From Zhengitettix transpicula (Eukaryota; Arthropoda; Insecta; Orthoptera; Tetrigidae), in NCBI GenBank assembly GCA_037074705.1, contig CM073596.1, positions 20,682,001 through 20,746,000 on the forward strand: a stretch of DNA of 64,000 nucleotides, given 5' to 3'. Each line of letters opens with the position of its first letter. The first letter of the stretch is position 1. A program made the translations under genes and the position numbers. Below the pieces are notes generated by a model. That model was not told the DNA's origin and ran no database searches. It saw nothing but the letters and a program-made list of their open reading frames with translations. Below, one piece after another: positions 40,831 through 53,300 of the stretch.

Positions 40831-42764
40831 ATATTATCTTTGCTTACGAAAGATCTAAAAGAAGGAATTATTTTCTGTCTATACTCATTTGAATCGTAAG
40901 TTGTAGAAAACTAATAAAAAATGAGATTTTAAAGTAGGTTATCTTTTGGGATCGTAAAACTGAGTCTCGTTTAATACAGCAATCTAAGCGATAACTTCGT
41001 GTTACGCTTTCTGCTACTTTCAACACCCAACAGTTTGCTTCATTTGTTTTTCAAAGTTTTAAGTATTATCTGGATACTTAAATCTTATCCCTGATGACCA
41101 GTTACAACAACCAAAGGTTGATTTGGTAACCTTTGGTTGTTGAAACTCGAAAATTCTGAGTTTCAAGTTTATCCATGGTGCTGTAGTCGCAACTGGTATG
41201 GTTTTCTTTGCAGAGCAGGAGCATAATAATTTTTAAACCCAAATTTGCGAACCGTTAAATCCTTTTTAGTCTACTGTACTATGGGTTTAGAACTGCAGTA
41301 TTTGACCTCTAGGTGTAGTCCTACTTAATTCCGTTTAGTACTCGTAAGGAAAGAAAACTTTTCACTAATCGTATGTTCTGACGTTTCCTTTACGTTTATT
41401 ATAATTGATTCCCAATTATTACAGCAAATATTTTATTTGTTCACTAGCAAACACTACCTTCTCGATTATAACGAACAAAGTTAACAATAGTTCTGAAAAA
41501 TTAATAGATAAAAACAGTAACAAATGTCTCAGATGTATTCTTAAGCTTTGGTATACTATAATAAAACTCGCCGAGAAAACATTCAAATGGAGATAATAGG
41601 AGTCAAATCAGTGAAGCGTTTTCCAGACATGCAGTGAATATAGAATTTGTCTATCTTTGTACATCAATTTGTGGGACTCCCTTGCGTGAAAGTGTCGTCA
41701 TGGGTGGTTCGTGATTTAAGTTCCTTGGGTTCATCGACACATCACATTGAGCCTTTTGTGTGCTTTTGTCAGATCCTCAACACAATCAACTCATTCCTCA
41801 AACAACTAATTTCAACGAACAATGAACCACGGAAATGGTAAAGAAGGATAATTATACGCATGTTCGTTCCTTTCCCTAACAGTAACATTAAGTACTTATA
41901 TATTAAGTATTCATTCTAGTACGGTGCTGATATATTTTCTTTTTAATTGCCCTTCAATGACATCTAAGCAATTGTTTTATGTACGTGATGTTTTTAACCC
42001 TTATACTCAGTACATGTAAAACGTACATACGGAATAAGTGAATTTGAATTAAATATGTAGTACATACATTCGTCCACATATTGGTATAAGCATCGTTAAA
42101 CGTCCTGAATGATAAGTAGCCACCTCCGGCGGTGATGCGTCACGATAGTACAATTTCGTGAAATTCTGTAGTCGCAGAGTATTAGAACCATACGCGGCGG
42201 TTGTGACTTCTTATAATTACGATTCCTGCTACATGAAACCACATTTTATTCCATGTATAGTTAGTAGTTTTTATGTTTCTCCTAGAGGAACGTGCAATTA
42301 TGAAACTTCACGGGAACTGGTCACGACTAATATGCAAACCCTGAATTCCACGTGTCGTTGCACGTCGCTAGCAATTCATTAACACAGATATTCGAGACAC
42401 CTGAAGATGACGCTGGAGAAATTCATCGAACGTCACCAAACAAATATTCCTACCCGTTAAAGATTACGAGAACTGTTTCTTATGTTCGCTGTCTGTCAGC
42501 CGCGTTCAATTATTTACTTTATTTAATTACGATAAATACGTCAGACGAATCTTTTTTTTTTTGGGAGGGGGGGAGAGTTTAGTGAAGAAATAGTACGCAG
42601 TTTATTTCTCAGACGGATACTGGATGCCCGCTCTGAACTGGAACCCACGAGATCATAAGTGGTAAAGCGGAACAATATTTCATAGGTGAATGACAGCCCT
42701 TTTGCTTGAAATATAAATCTGGAGGAGAATTACATACATTTACGGCCATCAACGTGGATGGAAA
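40831..42764. other. No gene seen
   Basis: AT-rich apart from the 41.1-kb hairpin. Frames at 42158-42582 (plus) have no recognised domain. A 17-codon frame from 40806 near the E2 promoter is not supported. Confidence 0.5.
41091..41146 (+). repeat. Perfect 15-bp hairpin between CTGATGA and GAAAC
   Basis: Arms 41105-41119 (CAACAACCAAAGGTT) and 41128-41142 (AACCTTTGGTTGTTG) are exactly complementary with an 8-nt loop. CTGATGA lies 7 nt before the left arm and GAAAC overlaps the end of the right arm. It lies about 260 bp upstream of the E2 gene's promoter-like region. Confidence 0.6.
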
Positions 42765-42920
42765 AACACGGTAACCCAGGGTTTACTAGGTCCCCCTGAT
42801 TCATACTCGGAATCGCCTAAATGTGATGCAGGGAAAAATCCTAGCGAAATCTATATCACGTAGGTCGGTTTCTCGATATTTGTCCCACGCCCTTCCGATG
42901 ACTGGAAGTGGAATTTTGCT
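42765..42920 (-). mobile_element. Poly-A retroposon family A, internal fragment
   Basis: Shares GGTTTACTAGGTCCCCCTG, CGCCTAA...TGATGCAGGGAAAAA and GTCCCACGCCCTTCCGATG with the family. It lacks the T-run end and is strongly decayed. Confidence 0.5.
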
Positions 42921-44104
42921 TTTCCGAAGAACGTGTCAGCAATATAAACTTAAATGGCGTTTCTTATTTAATTAATTCTTCAGAATATACATCGAAGATA
43001 CAGAATATTTTCGATTACGATTTAGTTCTTTAATTATTTCTTCGAATAACAAAATTTGCAATCTCTATTTCAATCTTCTTTATGTCGAAGTTAATCGTAT
43101 AATTATACTTTCGTAATAAAACACTTTCTTCCTGGGCTCGAATATATTTCAAGTTTTTCTTCCAAACTAAGTAACAGAATTGAAAACTGTTATTACTACG
43201 TCTAAATAATGATTTATATTTCACTGCTTGAAAAGAAGGGGACATTTCTGCTCAAAATAAAGTTTTTTTCTTGGCATAGAGAAATATACGTCGTTTTCTG
43301 GTTACCAGACATCTGGTGTCGTCAACCTTATCACGTAATAAACAAGTTTATGTTTTTAGTCCATTTAAAAACCTGTTTATTGACATGAATTCCTTGGACG
43401 TTCTAGTACTTATTTGTTAAATCCAATTCAAAACGCAATGTCCATAAAATAGTTGGAACTACAGACGTAGCTCATTTCGTTATTTTCGCAGAAACTGTTT
43501 CTCTTGTAAACTCTATCGATGACTAACTGGGTTCAAAGTTTTGTTACGTTGAATTTTTATCTAATGACTCATCGGGTTTGAAACTCGTGAACTATTTACT
43601 CTACATGACATTTGGGCACTTTTCTCCAATTACTAACCTGTATATTTTAAGATTGGTAGAAACTTCAGTGTATTGCAAAATCTAAGTACAGAGACAGCAT
43701 TTCCTAAGTCGTCATTGTTTTGTATGTAAAATAATAATTATTTCCGTCTAACTAGTTTAAATTATTCAAACAGATAATTTAAAAACACATTTAAGATACC
43801 AATCATGTTTTATATTGAGATAATTACCAAATTTGAGATAAAGATAGCAATTAAAAATCTAGATTAATTTCAGTAATGTTACACATTATGCAGAATACAT
43901 ATTCTCTCAATGCCAAAACAAACACTGATTAAGAAAGTAATATTTATGATACTTTATATCCATAATTAGTATCTTCCTATGATTTAATAACCTCTATCTT
44001 TATTGCTTCGTACGCTTCTTATATTTGACTATCAACTAGAGATGGATCGGAGCCTGTCCATGGCGGGAGCATCTCTTTGACTCCGCCTCCTTGCAAAGAG
44101 TCGT

Positions 44105-44106
<2 letters not shown>

Positions 44107-44154
<48 letters not shown>
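44107..44154. repeat. (AT)n microsatellite
   Basis: An uninterrupted AT run of about 48 bp. Short flanking words CAATA/TATTG extend its palindrome. Confidence 0.95.
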
Positions 44155-44156
<2 letters not shown>

Positions 44157-45056
44157 AAACATGATGATGGCTCACGTTAGGATTGAAGCATGTTGTTGAA
44201 ATAAGTTATTTAAATATTTTTGCTCCATTAGTTATGAGAAAAGGATCTCTTGAAATTATGAATGTTTGATCGACCGTTACTACTTAATCCCAGATATGTA
44301 TGTAGTTTGTGTGGTCACTGTACATTCAATGATGGAGTTGGCTTAACCTTGATGTCTCAGTAACTCGTCTCGATTTCTTCATACGTGACATTATAATTGA
44401 GGAAATTAGGTTCTCACATTTAATCGTAAATTAAGGCGACAAAAACATTACCTTCCACAGACATGACAAAATTGGCTATTTATTATACTGGATGTGGCTG
44501 GTAATACGGGGAGTTAAGACTAAACGGATGCTTTGGTGTGGGAATAGTTGACAGTCGTAGGTAAAACATTTAGGCTAGTTACTTTATTTAAATCCAGCAA
44601 GAGAAAATAAGCGTGAATATCATTGGCAAGTTAAGTCAAAAACGAGAAATTATTATGTGAGAGGTGTTTTGACGCACGCAAAAGGGCACAAGAAATTAAC
44701 TTCGTCGACAATTATTTTTTTAAAAGTTTGAAACATGTGACATTGTTCTTGACTCTAGGCCGTATATTTATTTATGCATATTATAAACTGTCAGATATTT
44801 TTTCGTTATTATTATTATTATTGTATGCTTGCCCTGAAATACCGCAACCATTATATTTTGGTATTAAACAGAAAAATGACCAACCATTTTTGTAATTTTG
44901 TCATATTTGTAAAATTATGTTTTGTTAATAAGCATTATGATTTTCTGACTCGAAGCCGTACGTTTAGTTGTATTATAATAGAGTCATCTGTTTTTTCCTC
45001 ATTATTGTATGCGTTGTACGTATGCATCAAACAACAAAATGGATGTTCCACTAGGC

Positions 45057-46117
45057 AGGCCCCTTTCACACGGCGATTCCGTGTCTGTGAGTCACGTCTT
45101 AAGCAGTCAGATCGACCATGGGCGCAAGTTCACACACAGGGCGAGTCACGTCGTCTGAGATTCACGAAATGAGTCGCTCCGGACATGCGGCCTAAACGAG
45201 TCTTTTAAAGTCTGGATGCGGCCAACGGACCATTGAAGGAAATGGGCTCGTTCACACGTCGAGTCTGTGTATCCATGCTCTCATTGCGTATTCTCCTGCT
45301 AGTCGTTCATTCTTCTTCTATTGTTTTATTTTTATTTATTTATAAAATAATTTTATAATTATGTATAAATAACATAAATATTTGTATGACAAATTAAAAA
45401 CCCTTTATGAGTCCTAAAATAAAATAATGTCAAACAGGAGCTTTCGGATTTTTCCTAAGTTATATTCATCTGTTATTTATATAGAAAATTACAAAATATT
45501 TAAAACATATCATGACACAACACTAAGTTGTAACATTCGTCTCACGAATAAATTTGTGTATTAGCAGATGAATAAGGCTTATGAAAAACTCGAAAGCTCC
45601 TGTTTGATATTATTTTATTTGAGAACTAATAAATGTGTTTCTTTTAACTAATCTAATCAAAAGTCTTTATCCTGAATTTCTATAAATATTACCGATAATG
45701 TTGTCAATGGTTAAAATAAATAAAAATATTTGGATATTCGTTCTTCGAACACGATGATGCTTGTATCTATTTTTAATACTTTATATAAGCAACTCATGGA
45801 AATGAAAATATTACACATTTTTAAATATAATAATTAGATACAGAAATCACAAATATTTAAACAATATAAATTAACAAATGGAATGAGTTTTAAATAGAAG
45901 CAGTATATTAAATATTTATGTTATTCTGAATTATCTATAAATATATCCATTGTTTTGCATTCCTCTGTTCCCGAATATATCAAATCTTATAAAATGATGT
46001 AAAAATTAAATCATAGTCGATTGCGCGTGATTTATGACTGTGGCCTTACATTTTTGTACCGCCGACGTGTAATGGAGACGTCACTCGCAGACACAGAATC
46101 GCCTTGTGAAAGGGGCC
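45057..46117. mobile_element. Non-autonomous DNA transposon with about 41-bp terminal inverted repeats
   Basis: The left end (45057-45098) starts AGGCCCCTTTCACACGGCGA and runs to GTCACGTC. The right end (46077-46117) is its reverse complement with a few mismatches, ending AAAGGGGCCT. Subterminal sequence near the left end holds further TTCACAC/GAGTC words, typical of transposase-binding repeats. Flanks read TAGGC and TAGAC, an imperfect possible 5-bp target duplication. The 1.06-kb body is AT-rich with no transposase frame, and another inverted-repeat element sits inside it. The superfamily is unresolved. Confidence 0.75.
45413..45622. repeat. Inverted-repeat (foldback/MITE-like) element nested in the transposon
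   Basis: Arms at 45413-45472 and 45565-45622 are reverse complements over about 60 bp with a handful of mismatches. They share the core TCAAACAGGAGCTTTCG and the inner word TATTCATCTG/CAGATGAATA. The loop is about 90 bp. It is either a separate small element inserted into the larger transposon or an internal palindrome of it. Confidence 0.7.
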
Positions 46118-48785
46118 TTAGACTTCCGCTCGTGTCCACATGATCGGCCGGTCGGTATGATCGAATTTAAACCGCGATATATTTAAATTTATCCTGTACT
46201 CCGTCAGATGTTCATCAACCGTACGTTTTCCATTTAAATAATCTATCTTTATGTGTGGTGAAGCAAAAAATAATTAAGTGACGTAATTTTGTTCATGTAT
46301 GCGATATTTACACAATTAATTAGTTTTGAAGGTAGTTCTGATCATATTGAGGGTAACTATCCCCTGAAAATGTTGCCGGTCTAGTAGCATGAAGCTTGGA
46401 GACGTACGGTGCACCATACACCATTTTGTGAATCATTGTTCATTCTAAGCCTGGGAAAATCCGAGCCCTACACGCATGGGTAATGAAACTGTAATGGACT
46501 CTCTGACGCGTAATCTATATTATCAAGTCCAAGCGTGTTATGAAAGTAACTCACGGACCAAAAAGGCCGCTAGAGGCGCTAGCTTACACGACCTGGTGAT
46601 TGAGTTTAGTCACACAATTATAATGTTAATAGTATATAGTATAAAATATAATAAATTAGTCGGACTGCATTAGAGTACTATAAAATAACGAACAGTTGGT
46701 TATAACCACAAGTCAGTAAGGCAGCTATTAATTTCACTATTTACAAATAACAATTGTAATATTTCGTGGATACGAGAGTGAATAGAAAAGTATACCAGGT
46801 ATCCATAGTTACGTAAATACAATATTATTTTTATTTAAATATAACAGTAGCACTATATTGTACACAATGGGAGCAAACAGCCTAGAACATATACAGAAAA
46901 TTTTTAATTGGGTAATGCGACATATTAGGTAGAAATAGGTATTACAATGTTACGGATATGTTAAATTAACTAAATTAGTTAGATATAAGGCAGAAATTTT
47001 TTTTTGATGCCATATTGTTTACAGTTAATTCACAGAATGATAAGTTATCACACTACCTTAAGAGTCTAATAAGTAAGAAAACCAAACTAGGAACAAATTC
47101 GATTATTATTTAGAATGAAGAAATAAGATTAGTATTATGAACCAATATTTTTAGTCAGTTATAATAAGCTACCTGTAGATATAAAAAAGTTGTAAAGTAT
47201 AAATAAATTCAAGAAAATAATTAGAAAGTATGCAAAAAATTAATCATTTGTAAGTTTTAATTTTTGTTTACAAAATTAGGTATTTTTTTATTATGCTATT
47301 AGCTTAAGCTAAATACATGGAAATAAAACATCAGATTCGAATATAGATTATGAACCGACACGCTTTAGTTTCTATATAATTTATCGGCAGGATATTCTTG
47401 TAAACATTAACTTATACATTTGAATACAAATGCACTTCTAATCAACGTACTAATTTTGTTTGTATTTTGCATGCTATATGAATTCACGTCATTTTCGTTT
47501 CTGTTGTTGTGAATTGTGAATGTATTGCTCATTCCATTGGAATTTAGTTTCGTTATGAAATAATGCCACACCACGTTTCCAAAAAAATTGTTCCTTTCTG
47601 CACTTTATTTTGTCTGTAATTGCCTATTTTATCCTGTTTTTAACTTTCAAAACGGACGTATTATATTTTCATTTGAGTAATCGAGTGCATTTCTTCTGGG
47701 GTTAAAAACATTAAATAGAGCACACTGTGGAAGTTAGCGAGGTAAGTGAAATTTGAAAGTAGAAAATATTATGAACATTTCCGTACTTGATGCAGTGGAA
47801 AATTAAAAAGACTATACGAAAGATTAAGTGATATAGAAAGAGATGAGGAAATTCGATTTTGTCAGAGATTGAGACAGGAAAAAAGCGAAAAAACTTTAAA
47901 CGGAGAGGGGAATATGTTGAATTAACGAAGTAGAAGAGAAAATATCAGAGCAGGGTCACAGATCGATCAGTTAAAAATTCAACAACGTTTGCCCAACTTT
48001 ATTTCAGACATTAATTTTCAACGTAGTTATTGCAATGCTTTATTTTGGAAATAATAATTGCTGGCACGTTGAAGCAATGATATCTTTCATTGTTTTTTAA
48101 AAAAAGGTTTTTTCCACCAGCCCGGACATAAAATTGAGTGGCGCCATTTTGCTGTAAGTAAGAGAAAAATATTGACGCGTTAAATACCCAATTAATATAA
48201 AAAAAAGCTTAGTAATCATAGTAACTATTTTTATATAATATATTCGATTTAAATACCATGTCCAAGGAAATACTACTTAAAAAAAGTGAAAATTAAGAAT
48301 GGAAATATCAGCAATATCTGCGCTTTCGGGCAAAAAAGAAAGCCTTAGCAATGTATTGAGCTTAATTACAAAGTTAAATTTTCCCTCAGACCTTAAGAAT
48401 ATTGATAACAATAGAAATAACTGTAGCAAGTGGCGACAGGAGTTTCTCTTAATAAGGAACTTTTTACGTTCGACTATTAAACAAAATCATTTTAATGATT
48501 CGGCCATTTTGGCAGTTGATCTTGAAGTAAATTTGAAAGAAAAATAGTTTACAGAGCTGAAAGTACGAAAAAAAATATATTATTTTTGCTTTTTTGATTT
48601 ACCTTGTTTTATTTTCAAAATAATATAATTTTGATCGTTCAATAATACCCATTTTTAATAGCATTTAAAAATGTAAAAATTTAGATGTTCAACAATTTCT
48701 AGCTAGGTACAGATATTTATTAAATAATTTCTACTGTTCTGTACTGCTTGACTATGAATATTATGTGTTTCTTTCTACATATATG
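46118..48785. other. No gene seen
   Basis: AT-rich. The 82-codon plus frame at 48299-48547 encodes a hydrophilic peptide with no recognised motif and is probably chance. Confidence 0.5.
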
Positions 48786-48925
48786 TTTTTATTAAAATTT
48801 AAATAAAATGATTTTATTTTTATTAAAATATATATACATTATAAATAAAAAATATGTATCTTTGTTGATATATATATATATATATATATATAATGATTTT
48901 ATTTTTATTAAAAATAAAAAATATG

Positions 48926-48967
<42 letters not shown>

Positions 48968-49155
48968 AAAGATACATATTTTATATTTTTAATAAAAATA
49001 AAATCATTTTATATAAAAAATATGTATTTTTATTTACATATTTATTATATATATTTAATATATATATTATAAATAAAAACTATGTATCTATATATATTCA
49101 ATAAAGATACATATTTTTTATTTATAATAAAAATAAAATAATTATATATATATTC
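48786..49155. repeat. AT-rich foldback array
   Basis: AAAAATATGTATCT-type words and their complements AGATACATATTTT alternate at least six times, separated by AT runs and by TTTTATTTTTATTA blocks in both orientations. It could fold into nested hairpins. It is either a locally amplified microsatellite or a collapsed AT-rich MITE cluster. Confidence 0.75.
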
Positions 49156-49439
49156 CTAAGGGGCGGCAATTTGTTTTTATCTGTTTACATGTTGAAACGT
49201 TGAAAATGTATAAATCTTACAAATTGCTAAATAAAAAAAATCGTTGACGGTGACACTGAACCCAAATTGGGGCGATGTCGTTAATTATAGCTTGGGAAAA
49301 TGAAGGCTCCAGCATCGTTTTCGTGTTGACACACGCTGGTCTTACTTGGATAAAGATGCTGGATGTAAGAGTAGAAAAAATGTGTATTAATTTATTTCTT
49401 TTTTCCTTCCACAATATTTTGCAATATATTTGATCGTTT

Positions 49440-49722
49440 TGGTTGTTCAGAACAGCAGCAGCAGTCGGGACTCGTCGGCAGTTTCCGGCGGCGCTACAGG
49501 TGTGTGACTGTTCCGTAGCGGGGGTTTTTGGGTCGTCAGTCGCGCTCCGCTACCACGGAAGGCTTGCCCAGCGCACACTTCGTCTTCAGACAGTGGGTCC
49601 TCAGTGAGAAGCCAGTCCCGGTATTATGTGGCTTGTAAATAGTGGAAGTGACTTACAAGTGAGACGATGACCGGCACATGCGAAGTGACATCTGGGTTCG
49701 TGCAACCATGTCGGAATTCAGG
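49440..49722 (+). promoter_or_regulatory. Candidate promoter and first exon of an unidentified plus-strand gene
   Basis: A sharp GC- and CpG-rich island in AT-rich flanks. It has an initiator-like TCAGTC at 49536-49541 and ends at a consensus splice donor, GTGAGT at 49723-49728. Two start codons precede the donor. ATG at 49708 gives M-S-E-F-R with the donor in phase 0. ATG at 49667 opens another frame that reaches the donor in phase 2. No continuing exon is recognised in the following 14 kb, so an intron of at least that size, or a non-coding first exon, would be needed. MSEFR is how vertebrate gamma-tubulin complex protein 2 begins, but five residues cannot identify a gene. Confidence 0.4.
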
Positions 49723-50772
49723 GTGAGTACTCAAGGCTGATCGGTGGCGATGCCAGTTTATATCCAACAAAATGTCAGTTAACTCGTAATCTCTTTAAAA
49801 GGACAGACACTTCTGGAAAATTTTCAGGCGTCCCCTCAAATCTTGACATAATCACCATCGCTCCAATTTCCGCTGAAACTGGTCCATCTGATAAGCCTTT
49901 ATTTCTGACAGCAATAGTTTTTATTAACAGAGTGTTTCCACGAACAAATAATTGAAAATGTAGTAAATTGAAGTAAAGGAGGCAGGATGAAACGTGTCTT
50001 GAGGTTTCAAATGGTTTCGAAATCAGCGTGCTACCGTTTCCGTCCCTGAAGTTCGTATTGACTATTCACGGGTCTGATTAACATCAATGTCTCTCTATAG
50101 ATTTATGATTGAAATGATCCCCAAATAACTTGATGAAAGGATAAGAATTGTCTCGTAGTGTGTCTCAAGTCCTGTGATCTCAAAACGTAATCGCTGGACG
50201 CATTCTGCCGGCGTAACTAGATGCAATATTTAACAAATATTTCTTAAAAATAGTCGGTCACAAGTGGTCATCCACATTGAATAGTGAATAAAAATGGCTA
50301 CTCTAATATCTGCACTTTGAATGATCTCATTCTGACCAATTATCAATTCGGTTACCACTGGTAGAGTTTCAGCTATCTGTTAATATTTTTTCATTACCCG
50401 ATTTAAGCTTACAGCGTTAATAATGTTAAACAGTTTAGTAAAGAGGCCAGAAAGTTAATAACTTAAAAGTTCAATTAGTTTAATATTTTTCTAATGTGGA
50501 CCCTCATCATATAAATATATTAAATTGTATAGATAAATTTACAAAGACAGTCAAAGATTATAAAAAGATAAAGACAATAGTTGGAATTAAGAGGAATGGT
50601 TTTAGTAGGCTATACAGCATGGATTAAAATATTACTTAATATATCAGTCTCTTCTATTTTGAAACTATTATTTTATCTCGTAGGATCATGAAATATTTTT
50701 ATTATTTTGAGCTGTATAAGCCAATTCTATGTAAAAAATTGCAACATTACAATCTTAATCACTATGTAAAAA

Positions 50773-50796
50773 CATATATATATATATATATATATT

Positions 50797-50833
<37 letters not shown>
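50773..50833. repeat. (AT)n-(GATA)n microsatellite
   Basis: An AT run followed by about nine GATA units (50797-50833). Confidence 0.95.
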
Positions 50834-53230
50834 TTAGATACAGGAATTAAAGCATATTAATCGACAAAGTTCTCCTGTCACCATCCCATAAAATTAATGA
50901 ATAACACGAAGCGATTCCTTCTAAATAATCACCATTATCACGTTTAATATATAAAAAATAAACTGATAAATATTCTTCATAATCGATTGTGACACTGTGC
51001 AGCTTCTTCATAAAAAGTTGGTGCTTAGTGAAACTCAATTTCATCTTGTCATTGTAATTCGAAACGAGATGAGATTACACCGTCTTAGTTCCAGCCCTGC
51101 AAAATAATACTGTAATACGTTATGCTAGGTATATACCTGTTACATTAGGCGAAAATCACCACTTCGACAAAAAAAAGTCACTGTGTTGCATTTAAAGCAC
51201 GTTACATAAAAACCCATTCTTAGTAGGTAACGGTGTGACCTTGCATTAGGAGCTTGGAGGTGGAATTTTCCTGTAAAATATTTAAAAATAAAAAACTCTA
51301 AGGACACATAACATGGCGCTATTTTGATCGTTGATAAATCACACATTTTATTGTCACTGTGAAAATCATTTGAATGATTGCCTGAATCAAAATTTCATCA
51401 AAGAATGTGGCCAAATGCTAGGAACTGATGATTTTTTACTCTTGAAGAGCTGATGCCTATTTATTTGGAAATGTTTATTTTTATTGATGGTCCGCCCCAT
51501 AATTAATGGCGTAAAGAAATGAAAATATCTTAATATTGTGTTTTAATTTTTTAATTGGGGGTATATAACTCCGTACTGATACTACAAAGAACCAAATGGA
51601 GCATAAATATAATAGAACTATTTTATAAAATATTTATCTTCGGTAGTATCCTGCATAACATTTAAATTAATACTAAACCATGTTACGTCATTTCTGTTCT
51701 ATTTATAAATAATCACTTTAAATGCCCGTTCTTTGATCTTTTTGATAAATCACGTACATTTACAATTCTTCTCTATTGTCGCTTCAACTTTTTTTTAAAC
51801 GTCGGCCGATTCAAATTCATCTTATTTCTGTTATAAAATTTTCAGCTAGCTTTAAAGTGTCTCGGAAAGTTTCACAACCGTCTGCAAAAGCCAAGCTGCC
51901 TATTTCACTTTAATGAAAGTTCACTTTCGACTCCTTCCGCAGGAAATTATGTTAGCCCTGCATGTTCAACAATTCCCTACACGTTTTGTATCGCTGGACC
52001 GGGAATGCACTGTAATGCTTAAGCCGTTCCGACTGCCTCGCACATGTGAGTTGTTTTGTCTGATAGATTTTTTTCTAAAGAACTGGATAACATTATCTGA
52101 ATTAGTCCGCTTTATACATTGGAATTTTTTCTTCCCATTACTTCACGCTTGCTTAATAGAAACGAAATATTTTTTATTCGTCTTTCACTGAAAATATTTA
52201 GTCGTTTATAATGACACAAAAAACCTCATTCATGCGTTTTGAAATTATAGACCAATACCATTAAGAACTCTGAAACATAGATATTTTTTTAAATTCGACT
52301 GATATGCATAAGATTTTTTTTAAATGGGTAGTATAGAAAAGCAGACCCATATATATTAATATATTTGTTCTCCAAACAGTATGCACGTGTTACAAAAATA
52401 TAAATTATTTTTCTAGGATAAAATTAAGTTAATTAAACTAAATGGGGTCGTTATGTTTCTAAAACCCCAGTAAAAGCCGCAGTGTTTATCAATTTCCTTT
52501 TAACATGAACAAATGAAAATTTTTTGATCTCCGTTCTATAGTCAGTGATGTGCGATAATTTCAGTTATTATTTTATGCCAAATTCTGTACAGTTTATGGG
52601 GATAGCATTATTTTTTAGATTAATATTATGTAATTTTTTTTCATTTAGAAATTTTTCAATCCCAATACTTGTTGAGAAAAATCACAAGACGAAATTGAAT
52701 CTCTCAATATAACAAATTGATATTCCCTTAGTATCCCAAGAATTGGTGGAAACTAATGAAAAGTTCTGATTGATACAGTTATGTCAGACAAAGTTAATCA
52801 ATTTAGATTGCATTTTGACCGATTAACTCTATTATCCACCCTCCTAAAACGAACCAACACAATTATATTAGTCTGTGAAACACGTGTATTAATTTTAATT
52901 ATGTACATCAGAAATAAATTCCGTAACCAGAAGTTTGTGTGAGTTAACTTTGGCAAGAACGGCTACAGTAGACTTGAAAGTTCTGGTTTTGTAATCAGCA
53001 AAGTTGAGATAAACGTTAACTGCATTTTCAGACAGGGAAATTTCCGTTTCAAACGAGACATTCACCAGCGAGCTGTTATTTGTGAAATTTTCTAAGTATT
53101 CTCAACTTTATTTTAAAAATTACATATGCTCACTAGTCGCGAGAAAAATTAAAAGTTATATTCGGTAACAGTTTCAGTTGACAATATTTGCCATTCAATA
53201 TATAAAAACCCAACTAAATATAAAAACCAA

Positions 53231-53300
53231 TTTTTTTAGAGTGACAGGCAACAACGTGGTGGTAACTCCCCCTTAATAGCATAGGAACGGGCGGGATTTC
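53231..53300 (-). mobile_element. Poly-A retroposon family A, short 3' fragment
   Basis: A T run, then ACAGGCAACAACGTGGTGG and CCCTTAATAGCATAGGAACG, the 3'-terminal blocks of the family only. This is a severe 5' truncation. Confidence 0.5.

Noticed and set aside
40806..40856. Short plus-strand frame starting MATPQDL near the E2 promoter
   Set aside because: Only 17 codons, with no donor or continuation. The ATG is part of a YY1-type box.
42397..42440. CACCTGAAGATGACG...GAACGTCAC as another family C motif
   Set aside because: The core spacing and GAAA position do not fit, and the shared AT-rich block is absent.
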